Numbered from the stretch's first letter, positions 25,183-32,241 are shown. The stretch is 36,666 nucleotides of DNA from Rhodococcus maanshanensis NBRC 100610 (GCF_001894865.1 NZ_BCXA01000060.1:1-36666); one strand, 5' to 3'. Made by a program: numbers and translations. Notes: generated by a model from the sequence alone, not told the origin.

Positions 25183-25671
25183 GTGTGGATTCGTATCGTC
25201 AGCCTGTTCGCCAGGATCGGTCTTGCCGCCGTCTGGTTGATCTCGGGAGTGCTCAAGGCCGCCGACCCGGCGGGAACGGTGATCGCCGTGCGCGCCTATC
25301 AGTTGTTGCCGGAGTCGCTCGTGCGGCCGATGGCGAACACGCTGCCGTTCCTCGAGATCGCGCTCGGCCTGCTGCTGCTGATCGGCCTCGGGGTCCGGCT
25401 CGCGGCGATCGCGTCGGCGCTGCTGTTGGTGGTGCTGATCGGGGTGATCGCCTCGGTGTGGGCCAGGGGGCTGTCCATCGACTGCGGGTGCTTCGGCGGT
25501 GGCGGCGCCGCGGATGTCGACGGCTGGGACTATGCCCGCGAGATAGCCCGTGACGTCGGGTTCCTCGCCCTGGCCGGGTGGCTGACCGTGTTCCCGCGTA
25601 GCCCGTTCGCGCTCGGTCCCGGGTCGAGGCCCGCACTCTCAGTGCCCGCTCAGCATGAGATGGCAGAGTAA
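25183..25671 (+). CDS. DoxX/MauE-like membrane protein
   Basis: A 162-residue protein with four membrane helices, of the DoxX/MauE type. After the third helix it carries CGCFGGGG (Cys101, Cys103), a Cys pair at the membrane surface. MauE-like proteins assist disulfide formation in methylamine dehydrogenase maturation, and here a membrane-anchored DsbA-like gene follows after 36 nt, so a role in reoxidising that thiol oxidase is a reasonable inference. GTG 25183 is selected because it lies 7 nt after TACCGT; GTG 25174, three codons upstream in frame, would overlap that box. Confidence 0.82.
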   Translation: MWIRIVSLFARIGLAAVWLISGVLKAADPAGTVIAVRAYQLLPESLVRPMANTLPFLEIALGLLLLIGLGVRLAAIASALLLVVLIGVIASVWARGLSIDCGCFGGGGAADVDGWDYAREIARDVGFLALAGWLTVFPRSPFALGPGSRPALSVPAQHEMAE

Positions 25672-25707
25672 AGCCACATTTGACTCTCGGAGCGAAGGAC
25701 TGCATCT

Positions 25708-26448
25708 GTGAATGCGAAGAACAAGCCCGTCACCTCTCTGCAGCCGACGTCGAGTCGGTCGACGTACATCCTCGGAGGGTTGGCGGTCCTGGTGATCGCC
25801 GCCGTCGTGATCGGCGGGGTGATCTGGCAGAGCAACCGCAGCAAGCCGCGCAACGAGGGCTATGGGGCCGTGTCGAACTCGGCCGTCCAGGTGGCGGTGC
25901 AGGAGGACGGCGCCGTTCGGATCGGTCAGCCGGAGGCGACCACCACGATCGACGTCTTCGAGGACCCGATGTGCCCGTACTGCGCCGAGCTGGAGAACAC
26001 GAACGGCCAGGAGGTCGCGCAGAAGGTCGACGAGGGCAAGCTCGCGGTGCGGTACCACATCCTCGACTTCCTCAACCGGCTCTCGGCCAGCGGTGACTAC
26101 TCGACCCGCGCGGTGGCCGCGTCGATGTGCGTGGCGGAGAGCGGCGACGCGATCGCGTACTCCAAGTTCCACGCGGCACTGTTCTCGCCCGAGAACCAGC
26201 CCGCGGAGAACGGCTCCTCGGATCACTCCAACGCAGACCTGGCCCAGATCGCCAAGGACTCCGGCGCCAACGACGCCGCGGTGGCGTGCATCTCGGACGG
26301 CGCCAAGGTGAACGAGGCCGCCGCTGCGGCGCAGAAGGGCCGTGAGGCGCTCGCGGCCAGCGGTGCGGCGGGCACGCCGACGGTGATCGCGAACGGCACC
26401 ATGATCGATGCCCTCGGCAATCCGAACTGGGTCGCCCAGCTGAACTGA
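25708..26448 (+). CDS. Membrane-anchored DsbA-like thioredoxin-fold protein
   Basis: A 246-residue oxidoreductase. The N-terminal anchor helix is at about 21-40, then a DsbA-type domain: active site MCPYC (Cys89, Cys92) in the setting EDPMCPYCAE, a helical insertion, and the cis-proline segment GTPTVIANG (Pro224). Two further cysteines, Cys141 and Cys194, could form a structural disulfide. It faces the outside of the membrane and probably introduces disulfides into exported proteins. GTG 25708 has AAGGA 8 nt upstream. It is paired with the upstream CxC-containing DoxX/MauE-like gene. Confidence 0.9.
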   Translation: MNAKNKPVTSLQPTSSRSTYILGGLAVLVIAAVVIGGVIWQSNRSKPRNEGYGAVSNSAVQVAVQEDGAVRIGQPEATTTIDVFEDPMCPYCAELENTNGQEVAQKVDEGKLAVRYHILDFLNRLSASGDYSTRAVAASMCVAESGDAIAYSKFHAALFSPENQPAENGSSDHSNADLAQIAKDSGANDAAVACISDGAKVNEAAAAAQKGREALAASGAAGTPTVIANGTMIDALGNPNWVAQLN

Positions 26449-26460
26449 TTCTGGTCTGGC

Positions 26461-26494
26461 AGGGGCGGGCGACGATAGCGGGTCGCCCGCCCCT
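26461..26494 (+). terminator. Strong hairpin after the DsbA-like gene
   Basis: A perfect 13-bp stem (AGGGGCGGGCGAC pairing with GTCGCCCGCCCCT) over the loop GATAGCGG, 12 nt after the stop. No U-tract. Confidence 0.8.
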
Positions 26495-26607
26495 CGCTCC
26501 ATCAGAGTAGGCTTTGACCAGGCAATTTGTTGGCCGGAGTGGCAATGGTGTAACTTTCTTCGAGCACGGAGGAGCACGCACTCCGAGGCGGAGAAACAAC
26601 CGAATAC

Positions 26608-26680
26608 GGGGCTATGGCGCAGCTGGTAGCGCACCACACTGGCAGTGTGGGGGTCAGGGGTTCGAGTCCCCTTAGCTCCA
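26608..26680 (+). tRNA. tRNA-Ala (anticodon GGC)
   Basis: A 73-nt cloverleaf: acceptor GGGGCTA pairs with TAGCTCC, D-arm GGCGCAGCTGGTAGCGC, anticodon arm CCACA-CTGGCAG-TGTGG with anticodon GGC (codon GCC), T-arm AGGGG-TTCGAGT-CCCCT, discriminator A. CCA is not encoded. It marks the left border of the accessory island. Confidence 0.96.
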
Positions 26681-26684
26681 CTCA

Positions 26685-26725
26685 ACAAAGGGCAGGTCAG
26701 ACAGTATTTCTGGCCTGTCCTTTGT
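26685..26725 (+). terminator. Terminator of tRNA-Ala
   Basis: A 16-bp stem (26685-26700 with 26710-26725) containing two G-U pairs, loop ACAGTATTT, ending in CCTTTGTTG. It follows the tRNA by 4 nt. Confidence 0.75.
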
Positions 26726-26735
26726 TGTGGTCAAT

Positions 26736-26749
26736 CCCCGCAGTGTGCC
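26736..26749. repeat. Direct repeat CCCCGCAGTGTGCC, copy 1
   Basis: An identical 14-mer recurs at 29455-29468. In this copy it is part of TGTGCCCAGAATGTGCC, a tandem of TGTGCC spaced by 11 nt, as seen in integrase arm sites. Confidence 0.4.
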
Positions 26750-26799
26750 CAGAATGTGCCACGGCGCGATGAGCGTGCCAACCGTGGTCCGCAACGCGA

Positions 26800-26805
26800 T
26801 AGCAT
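26800..26805 (+). promoter_or_regulatory. -10 box of the nuclease pseudogene, leaderless type
   Basis: TAGCAT, 8 nt before ATG 26814. Confidence 0.45.
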
Positions 26806-26813
26806 TCCCCAGC

Positions 26814-27681
26814 ATGACTGCCTCGCCGACTGAGCCTGAATTGCTGGCCGCGCTCACCAATGCAGGTTGGCCGACGAAGACTGCCTTCCCCGACTCGGGT
26901 GGGCATTTCAGGACGTCGACGACCCGAACAAGTCACGCGAACTCGATGTCTTCGGGTATCGGCAGGTTCTCCGAGACGATGACGCTCAGGTCATTGTCTC
27001 GGCGAAGTTCCTCATTGAGTGCAAGCAGTCGACACTGCCCTACGTCGCCGTCGGCCAGACACTCCCCACTTGGCAGTTCAAACAGCCAACTCAGCACAAG
27101 CTTGCTGTTGAGGAACTGAGATTCAATATTCCGGACAGCGAGTCCTACCACCTGAAGCCAGCTTGCGAAGTACTTGGATTTGCGGACGTCGCAAGGCAAT
27201 ACGGTGAGGACCGCTTTCGAGCGACTCAGCTAACACGGCTTGATCGCGTGAAAGGCGGCGACTGGTCCGCGACCAACAGTGGCATCTTCACCTCGCTCGT
27301 TTTTCCATTGCCAAAGGCCATCCGCGCAGCACAACGCAACCACATGGGAGTGGCAGGGTCCTCGCACATGGGTAAGCGAACCAGGTTCGTGTACTTCGAC
27401 CTCATCTTTCCGGTCGTCGTCACGAGCGCTGAGATCATCGTCGTGGACACGACATCGAGAGAGCCAGTTGTGTCGCGACCGAGTTGGACGACGGCCCGAC
27501 GGAGACCAAATCGATAAAGGGTGTGTTCGACTTCGACGTCGTCAACGAAGCATCGTTCAGCGAGTACGTGGCCGACCGCCTCGAATTCGCTGCAGCAATC
27601 GCCGCTGTCGTCGGCGCAGATCCACTCAAGTGCACCGGAGAGAGTTGGGAGCCACCGATGCTCGAACCCACAGACCTTTAA
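26814..27681 (+). pseudogene. Frameshifted PD-(D/E)XK nuclease-like gene
   Basis: Three reading frames together make one protein of about 289 residues. Frame 1 runs from ATG 26814 (MTASPTEPELLAALTNAGWPT), then near 26870-26880 the message continues in another frame (DEDCLPRLGWAFQDVDDPNKSRELDV...), and near 27465-27475 in a third (ATELDDGPTETKSIKGVFDF...) to TAA at 27679. Each jump fits loss of a single base. The middle part has ELDV followed about 27 residues later by IECKQ, the D...ExK pattern of PD-(D/E)XK nucleases, so it was probably a restriction or defence nuclease. Base composition is lower in GC than the core genes. Sequencing error at both points is the alternative. Confidence 0.65.
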
Positions 27682-27730
27682 CGACCGGCATCTGCCCCTC
27701 GAATGGGTCTGGCGCTCACTGTCCGCCTGT

Positions 27731-28456
27731 CTAACGACTCTCGCGAGGAACGACGACGGCGTTTCTCAGTAGCTCGTCGATCGTGGCGATGCGCCCACCT
27801 GCTTCCATGGCGAACTCATCAGCGGTCCGGGCGACGAGGTACCGGTCACCTACGTCGTTGAATGCGTAGGGAGCGGGCCAGACCCCCAGCTCCACTCTCA
27901 GAATCGAGTCGCGAATCGTGGTCAGGGTGACGAACGTCCGCATGTAGGTGTCGTGGTTCCAGTTCTTCGGTGTGAAGTACCGAGTGCTTGCCCCGTGCGA
28001 GTGACGGGTCGTGTCGGTCTGTACGACGTCGTCGAGCTTGACCAGCAGCCCATGCACCTGGCGCTTCATCGCCGCCAGAGCGGCGGCGGTCACCTCGTCG
28101 TTGGCATCGACTCGCAGTTCGGCGAGACTGGTCAGTTTCACTTGGCTACGGTGAGCCGCGCTGATCGCACCCGCCTGGAATCCCTTCTCGCTGAGCAGCA
28201 GACCGCGGTCCGCTCCGACGTCGTCGACGATCGACGCGAGTGCCATCACCTTCTCTTTCGGGACGTTGGACTTCCACGCCTTGCACTCGACAACCCACAG
28301 GAAGTCCATGCCGGCCCGCCTGCCTCGAACGGCAACGTCGATCTCGTGCTTACCTCGGACGCCCTCAATGACCTCTTCGACCTGCGCGTCGAGTCCGAGG
28401 GAACGGTAGAACTCGGCGACGTCCTCTTGGTACCGCTTCCACGCTGGCTTACCCAT
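27731..28456 (-). CDS. Mrr-like PD-(D/E)XK restriction endonuclease
   Basis: A 241-residue protein. The N-terminal 100 residues fit an Mrr_cat-type nuclease domain: Glu in VEEVIEGV, HEID (Asp40), then VVECKAW with Glu57-x-Lys59, followed by a helix and VGADRGLLLSEKGFQAGAISAA, a segment typical of this family. The C-terminal 140 residues are unassigned. It probably cleaves DNA, perhaps modified DNA as Mrr enzymes do. ATG 28456 is used; in-frame GTG 28495 would run into the integrase remnant. It is convergent with the broken nuclease-like gene at 26814. No methyltransferase is nearby. Confidence 0.75.
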   Translation of the reverse strand: MGKPAWKRYQEDVAEFYRSLGLDAQVEEVIEGVRGKHEIDVAVRGRRAGMDFLWVVECKAWKSNVPKEKVMALASIVDDVGADRGLLLSEKGFQAGAISAAHRSQVKLTSLAELRVDANDEVTAAALAAMKRQVHGLLVKLDDVVQTDTTRHSHGASTRYFTPKNWNHDTYMRTFVTLTTIRDSILRVELGVWPAPYAFNDVGDRYLVARTADEFAMEAGGRIATIDELLRNAVVVPRESR

Positions 28457-28474
28457 CGACGTTGACCCGACTGC

Positions 28475-28690
28475 TCGCTCGCTGCCTGCCCGCACAGCGA
28501 TGCATAAGCCCGCGCCAACGCGTCACGGTCGACATGCCCGTACACGTGCAAGGTCATCGCCGGGTTGCGGCCAAGCCACTTCGCGACGTCGAGCACCGGG
28601 ACACCGCGGGCCATCACTAGCGACACCGCCGGTGCCGCACATCGTGCAACCGAATCCTCGGCAGCCACGGCGTGCCGGCGCGGTCCCATC
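28475..28690 (-). pseudogene. Tyrosine integrase remnant (C-terminal end)
   Basis: On the minus strand one frame reads LPRIRLHDVRH, the HxxR box of phage-type tyrosine recombinases, and the next frame continues SLVMARGVPVLDVAKWLGRN and TLHVYGHVDRDALARAYASL, with the catalytic Tyr region. Adding one base after CAC (28629-28633 area) would restore RHTAVSLVMARG, so a single-base deletion separates the two halves. A TGA lies upstream in the first frame and the N-terminal two-thirds of an integrase is absent. This is a dead mobile-element integrase beside tRNA-Ala. Confidence 0.7.
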
Positions 28691-28721
28691 AGCAGCCAAC
28701 TTGGCATCCTCCTCTTCATCA

Positions 28722-29414
28722 TCATGATCCATCGGCCAGCCGGTGATACTTCGACCCCTGCGGGTTCCACGAAGCCGGCGGCCGCGCCACGAGCGAATCC
28801 TCACCGAGCAGCTGCTGCAGGGCCGTGAGCATTCGCGCCCATGCCTCGATGTACGGCTCGTACCATCGCTCTATCTGCGCCAAGCGCTCGTCACGCGTGG
28901 CAGTCGACTTGTCGCCGAGCTTCACGCAGTCGTTCGCATGTCCGAGCAGGTCGCCCAACTCGGTCGCCAACGCCGGCTGCCCGAGCGCAGACAGCAGCGC
29001 CCACGCTGCGGTCAGGCGCGCCTCGACGGCCTTGTAGGCGTTCTCGTCCCAATCTGTCGGCGGGCCGTCGAGCACGAATGCTCTACGCGAGCTGTTCAGG
29101 TCGATCAGTGAACTCGACAGCTGACCCATGCCTGTGATTGTGTCCCGCACGACTTCTAACAGTTCGGCGCGCCGCGCACGCTCGGCCTCGCCCGCCCGAT
29201 TCCGCTCATTGATCCGCTCATTGGATCGGATTTGCCGATGCACACCGAGGAACGCGACACCGGCGGCGCAGATCGCGAGCACGCCCGTCGTGGTCGTGGC
29301 CTCGGGCTGTGTCAGCCCATCGAGTGCGAGCGCCCACACGATCAGAACCGCACCGAGAACAACGCACACGCCGGACGCCGCCCACAAGCACCACGTCGGG
29401 ATTCTCCGAGTCAT
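28722..29414 (-). CDS. Two-TM protein with coiled coil, unrecognised
   Basis: 230 residues. Two membrane helices (about 7-27 and 35-53) are followed by a charged helical, coiled-coil-like stretch (QIRSNERINERNRAGEAERA) and a mostly helical C-terminal domain with WYEPYIEAWARM. No family is recognised. ATG 29414 is supported by TACGGT 6 nt upstream (leaderless); the longer frame runs through the pentanucleotide repeat and is not coding. It lies in the nuclease-bearing island. A membrane-associated defence component is conceivable but nothing proves it. Confidence 0.65.
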   Translation of the reverse strand: MTRRIPTWCLWAASGVCVVLGAVLIVWALALDGLTQPEATTTTGVLAICAAGVAFLGVHRQIRSNERINERNRAGEAERARRAELLEVVRDTITGMGQLSSSLIDLNSSRRAFVLDGPPTDWDENAYKAVEARLTAAWALLSALGQPALATELGDLLGHANDCVKLGDKSTATRDERLAQIERWYEPYIEAWARMLTALQQLLGEDSLVARPPASWNPQGSKYHRLADGS

Positions 29415-29420
29415 GCGACG

Positions 29421-29426
29421 ACCGTA
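29421..29426 (-). promoter_or_regulatory. -10 box of the two-TM gene, leaderless type
   Basis: TACGGT on the minus strand, 6 nt before ATG 29414. Confidence 0.4.
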
Positions 29427-29454
29427 ACGGCAGCTGTCCGGCCGGTCACCGAAA

Positions 29455-29468
29455 CCCCGCAGTGTGCC
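29455..29468. repeat. Direct repeat CCCCGCAGTGTGCC, copy 2
   Basis: Identical to 26736-26749, about 2.7 kb away. Together they flank the two nuclease genes, the integrase remnant and the two-TM gene. Confidence 0.4.
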
Positions 29469-29500
29469 GTGCCAGGATCGCACGACCGGGCAGATGCGGA

Positions 29501-29525
29501 ACCGAACCGAACCGAACCGAACCGA
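29501..29525. repeat. Pentanucleotide tandem repeat (ACCGA)x5
   Basis: Five perfect copies of ACCGA, in the 365-bp gap between the divergent two-TM gene and the split ORF pair, 87 bp from the former start codon. The rest of this gap (29415-29779) shows no convincing gene: only the second 14-mer repeat, GCGCGC-GTAGT-GCGCGC at 29585-29601, and a hairpin at 29728-29752. Confidence 0.9.
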
Positions 29526-29727
29526 ACGCACCATTCGCTTCGAAGTCGCGTCCCCAGGGGTCGACGGTACCGGTCGTGCGATGAGCGCGCGTAGTGCGCG
29601 CGGCAACCCCACGTCAGAGCCGATCCAGCATCAGGTTCTTGTCGCGCCGGTGCACCGGATTAACACAGGAGGCCGCCCGGTGACCATGAAGTGCCCCGCA
29701 ATGCGGGCACAATCCTGATGTGCGCTA

Positions 29728-29752
29728 CCTCGCTGGCTAACGGCCAGTGAGG
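29728..29752 (+). terminator. Hairpin with T-rich tail before the split ORF pair
   Basis: CCTCGCTGGC pairs with GCCAGTGAGG (one G-T) over TAACG, followed by ATTCTTCT. It stands 27 nt before GTG 29780, so it is either a terminator for incoming transcripts or an attenuator for the gene pair. Confidence 0.45.
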
Positions 29753-29779
29753 ATTCTTCTATCTAGGCAGGAGTGCTCG

Positions 29780-30070
29780 GTGACGAAGTATGGGCGGAAG
29801 AACCCGAGACGGGGGCCTAAGAAGTTGGAGAAGGCTACTGCGGCCGCGAGCTCACATCAGGTGGCAGCTCCGCCGCTGAGCGAGGCGCCGGTGGACGTGC
29901 GCGCCTTTGTTGAGAACGACTTTGGCCCGAACATTCCAGAGGCGCTACGGCAAATGATCGAGGAGCCTGGCGCAATAGTGTCAGGACCTTCGGAGATCGA
30001 ATTGAGATGCTCAAAGACGCGGACGGAGTTAACCTGCTGCGTCGACTCTCCGAGCTACATCGGGCGCTAG
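29780..30070 (+). CDS. Upstream ORF of the split unknown gene, basic N-terminus
   Basis: 96 residues from GTG 29780, placed 7 nt after AGGAG. It opens very basic (MTKYGRKNPRRGPKKLEK), then an Ala/Pro linker, then VDVRAFVENDFGPNIPEALRQMIEEPGAIV. The last 20 or so residues overlap the next ORF in another frame and look out of register. The likeliest reading is that residues 1 to about 70 are the true N-terminus of the 556-residue protein at 30007, separated by a one-base deletion near 29975-30000. The alternative is a short coupled gene. No family is recognised. Confidence 0.5.
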   Translation: MTKYGRKNPRRGPKKLEKATAAASSHQVAAPPLSEAPVDVRAFVENDFGPNIPEALRQMIEEPGAIVSGPSEIELRCSKTRTELTCCVDSPSYIGR

Positions 30071-31677
30071 ACATTGCCTCCACCACAAATTGGGATACGG
30101 CGTCGGTTGAACTTGAGTATTTGTCAAGGTGTTCTGGTAGCTGGGTGGAAAATGCGGTTCGTCGGGTACGTGACTCGCATCGACTCGCTCCGGTCCGCTC
30201 GATTGTGCAACTCCAGCGTGAAGTCATTGAGTACTCCTCATTGGATGGGGTAAGCCCAAAGATTGATGAAACTGCATTGGTGAGGTTGATCCTCTCTATT
30301 ACATCCGAGCAGAATCTAAGAGACGAGTTTGAGGGCGATGCTCCCACGTACGCGGAGATGGTGAAACTCTCACAGCGCACCTCCGCACTCAGCTTGGAGC
30401 AGACTATCGCGGAGATTCGAACAATGCTGCCGGATGAGGTGGCGGCACTGTTGTTCAACTGGGTCTCCAACCTTGAAATCGCCCAGGCGACGACGGTTGA
30501 CACGTGGTTCGCAAGCTGGCCGGCGAAGGTCACTGAACCGGAGCTGGGGACGTCGCCTGCTGAAGCATTCAAGCGAGCTAACGGTATTGACCTCGTTGAC
30601 TTTCTTGTGATGGGGGAAGCTATTCATCGACTTTCAAACGAGCAGAGAGAGATTGAATTCACACAGCAGAGTCTTGTTGCCGAGGGAGTGAGTGTCGGCG
30701 CGGTCGAGTTTCTCGCCACCCACTTGGCGTTGGGCCCTGAGCGCTACGTCGCCAAGTTGTCGTCGGACCGAGCGCGCGGAGACCTTGCATACCAGCGGTA
30801 CACGCTATCGCAGTATCCGTTTCTCGAGATCCAGCCTGGCCGATACCTCCTTCTCCGTCACCAATGGGGCGTCGATCGCTTCTTCGGAGGTCAGCTGTAT
30901 TGGCAGACGTACGGCTCCTTCATGGAAGAATCGCGCTATCTGGGTGAAAAGTTCAGTGAAGCCATGAATCATCTCTTTGAGAAGATTGTTGGTGAAGTAA
31001 TCACACGTATCGCGCAGAACAGTGATGCGATCGCTGATGTTGTCGGCGAGGTGGCGATGCAGGATCGGTGGAAATCGAAGGGAAAGGAGCCGTCTGTATG
31101 TGATTGGGTGCTTCCTGCGGGAATCTATTGTATTGAGATTGACGCGACCAATCACCCGCTTAATTTCAAACTCGCCCAAGGTCTTGGGTCGCAAGATGAA
31201 TACGACGATGATATGCGAAAGGTCTTCTCCGGTACAAATAAGGGGAAATTCAAGCAACTTGCATCGACAATCCGCATTCTTCGAAAAGATGGATGGGAAG
31301 GCCTAGTTGGGAACCTGCGTGCAGTAGAGCACGTTCCACTCGTCATCGTCCCCGACAACAGCATCCCGAATACTTCATCGACTGATATAGACTTGCAGCT
31401 GCGGGCGAGGCCGTTCTTTGCTCACTTTATTCCTCGGGTGATGCCTCCGGCGGTAGTTCAGCTGTCCAATCTTCACATAATGGAAGGCGTCTCGGAGTAT
31501 TACCGAATTGATTTTGTCGACCTTCTTATTTCTTGGCGGCGTGAGAGTATGAGGGGCGTTCCGGTTACACTTCAATATTTTCTTGAATCAAGGGGTCTGG
31601 GGCGCATGATGAGTAGCCACATAGTCGGATCTCACAAGAAGTTCAGGGCTTTGATGGACGGGGCCACAGGAGCGTAG
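30007..31677 (+). CDS. Large unrecognised protein of the island, possible nuclease-like core
   Basis: 556 residues from ATG 30007 (GGAG lies 11 nt upstream), probably lacking its natural N-terminus, which is encoded at 29780. Visibly poorer in GC than the flanking core genes and rich in codons such as ATT, AAA and TTG, so horizontally acquired. It is soluble, largely helical in the first 280 residues, with aromatic-rich EIQPGRYLLLRHQWGVDRFF near 275. In the centre CDWVLPAGIYCIEIDATN places Asp366 11 residues before Glu377-x-Asp379, resembling a PD-(D/E)XK site in which Lys is replaced. No family is recognised; the context suggests defence. Confidence 0.75.
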   Translation: MLKDADGVNLLRRLSELHRALDIASTTNWDTASVELEYLSRCSGSWVENAVRRVRDSHRLAPVRSIVQLQREVIEYSSLDGVSPKIDETALVRLILSITSEQNLRDEFEGDAPTYAEMVKLSQRTSALSLEQTIAEIRTMLPDEVAALLFNWVSNLEIAQATTVDTWFASWPAKVTEPELGTSPAEAFKRANGIDLVDFLVMGEAIHRLSNEQREIEFTQQSLVAEGVSVGAVEFLATHLALGPERYVAKLSSDRARGDLAYQRYTLSQYPFLEIQPGRYLLLRHQWGVDRFFGGQLYWQTYGSFMEESRYLGEKFSEAMNHLFEKIVGEVITRIAQNSDAIADVVGEVAMQDRWKSKGKEPSVCDWVLPAGIYCIEIDATNHPLNFKLAQGLGSQDEYDDDMRKVFSGTNKGKFKQLASTIRILRKDGWEGLVGNLRAVEHVPLVIVPDNSIPNTSSTDIDLQLRARPFFAHFIPRVMPPAVVQLSNLHIMEGVSEYYRIDFVDLLISWRRESMRGVPVTLQYFLESRGLGRMMSSHIVGSHKKFRALMDGATGA

Positions 31678-31703
31678 TGGGGACGGCCGCCTAAAGGTCG
31701 TGC

Positions 31704-32046
31704 GTGAGTGAAGAACCGAAAGGGCTCGTAATGAATCACTTCTTCTGGATGAGCAGGGGCACGCTGACCTCAGCGTGACGCTCCGGGAAGTGCCTGAACT
31801 GGTGAAAGCGCTCGCGGGCGTCCGGTGCGACGGGTTCGCGCAACGGATCAGCCTCGAGTCGAGGTCGACAATCCGAGCCGCAACCATCCGTTGCCGTAGG
31901 ACATCACGGCACACGATGCGGCCGACTACCTCGTGAACGAATTGTGGACATGGATGGAGGAGTTGAGGGGGTGGGCCGAGTGGGTGCAGTTCACGGTGGA
32001 GCGCCGCGGCCAGACCTACACGGTTCGACGCTGGCGATGGCTCTGA
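31704..32046 (+). pseudogene. Decayed small gene of about 112 residues
   Basis: Pieces in two frames join into one protein-like sequence: GTG 31704 MSEEPKGLV, then from 31730 in another frame NESLLLDEQGHADLSVTLRE and ELVKALAGVRCDGFAQRISL, then back in the first frame VEVDNPSRNHPLP, an in-frame TAG at 31896, and DITAHDAADYLVNELWTWME to TGA at 32044. Two shifts and a nonsense codon make it non-functional if read correctly. AAAGG before the GTG suggests it was once translated behind the 556-residue gene, 26 nt upstream. Family unknown. Confidence 0.4.
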
Positions 32047-32049
32047 TTA

Positions 32050-32241
32050 GTGACTTCGGGACAAGATGGTGCCGCCCGCAACGACGCCGGATCGGACGAG
32101 GCTACCGGCGGGATTCGCAAGGCGGTGCGGACAACTCGGCAGGCGGCAAGGATGTCTCGTGACCTGGAACTGTGGCGCCATGGGTCTCAACATGTCGCTC
32201 AACCAGATCGCCGGCCCCGGACTCACGCACTAACGAAATGA
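32050..32241 (+). CDS. Short ORF at the island's end, doubtful
   Basis: 63 residues from GTG 32050, 3 nt after the stop of the decayed gene. The middle (GGIRKAVRTTRQAARMSRDLELW) looks like a basic amphipathic helix. There is no ribosome site and no family. It may be a real small gene or further debris. From 32242 to the terminator at 32354 nothing else is visible. Confidence 0.3.
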   Translation: MTSGQDGAARNDAGSDEATGGIRKAVRTTRQAARMSRDLELWRHGSQHVAQPDRRPRTHALTK

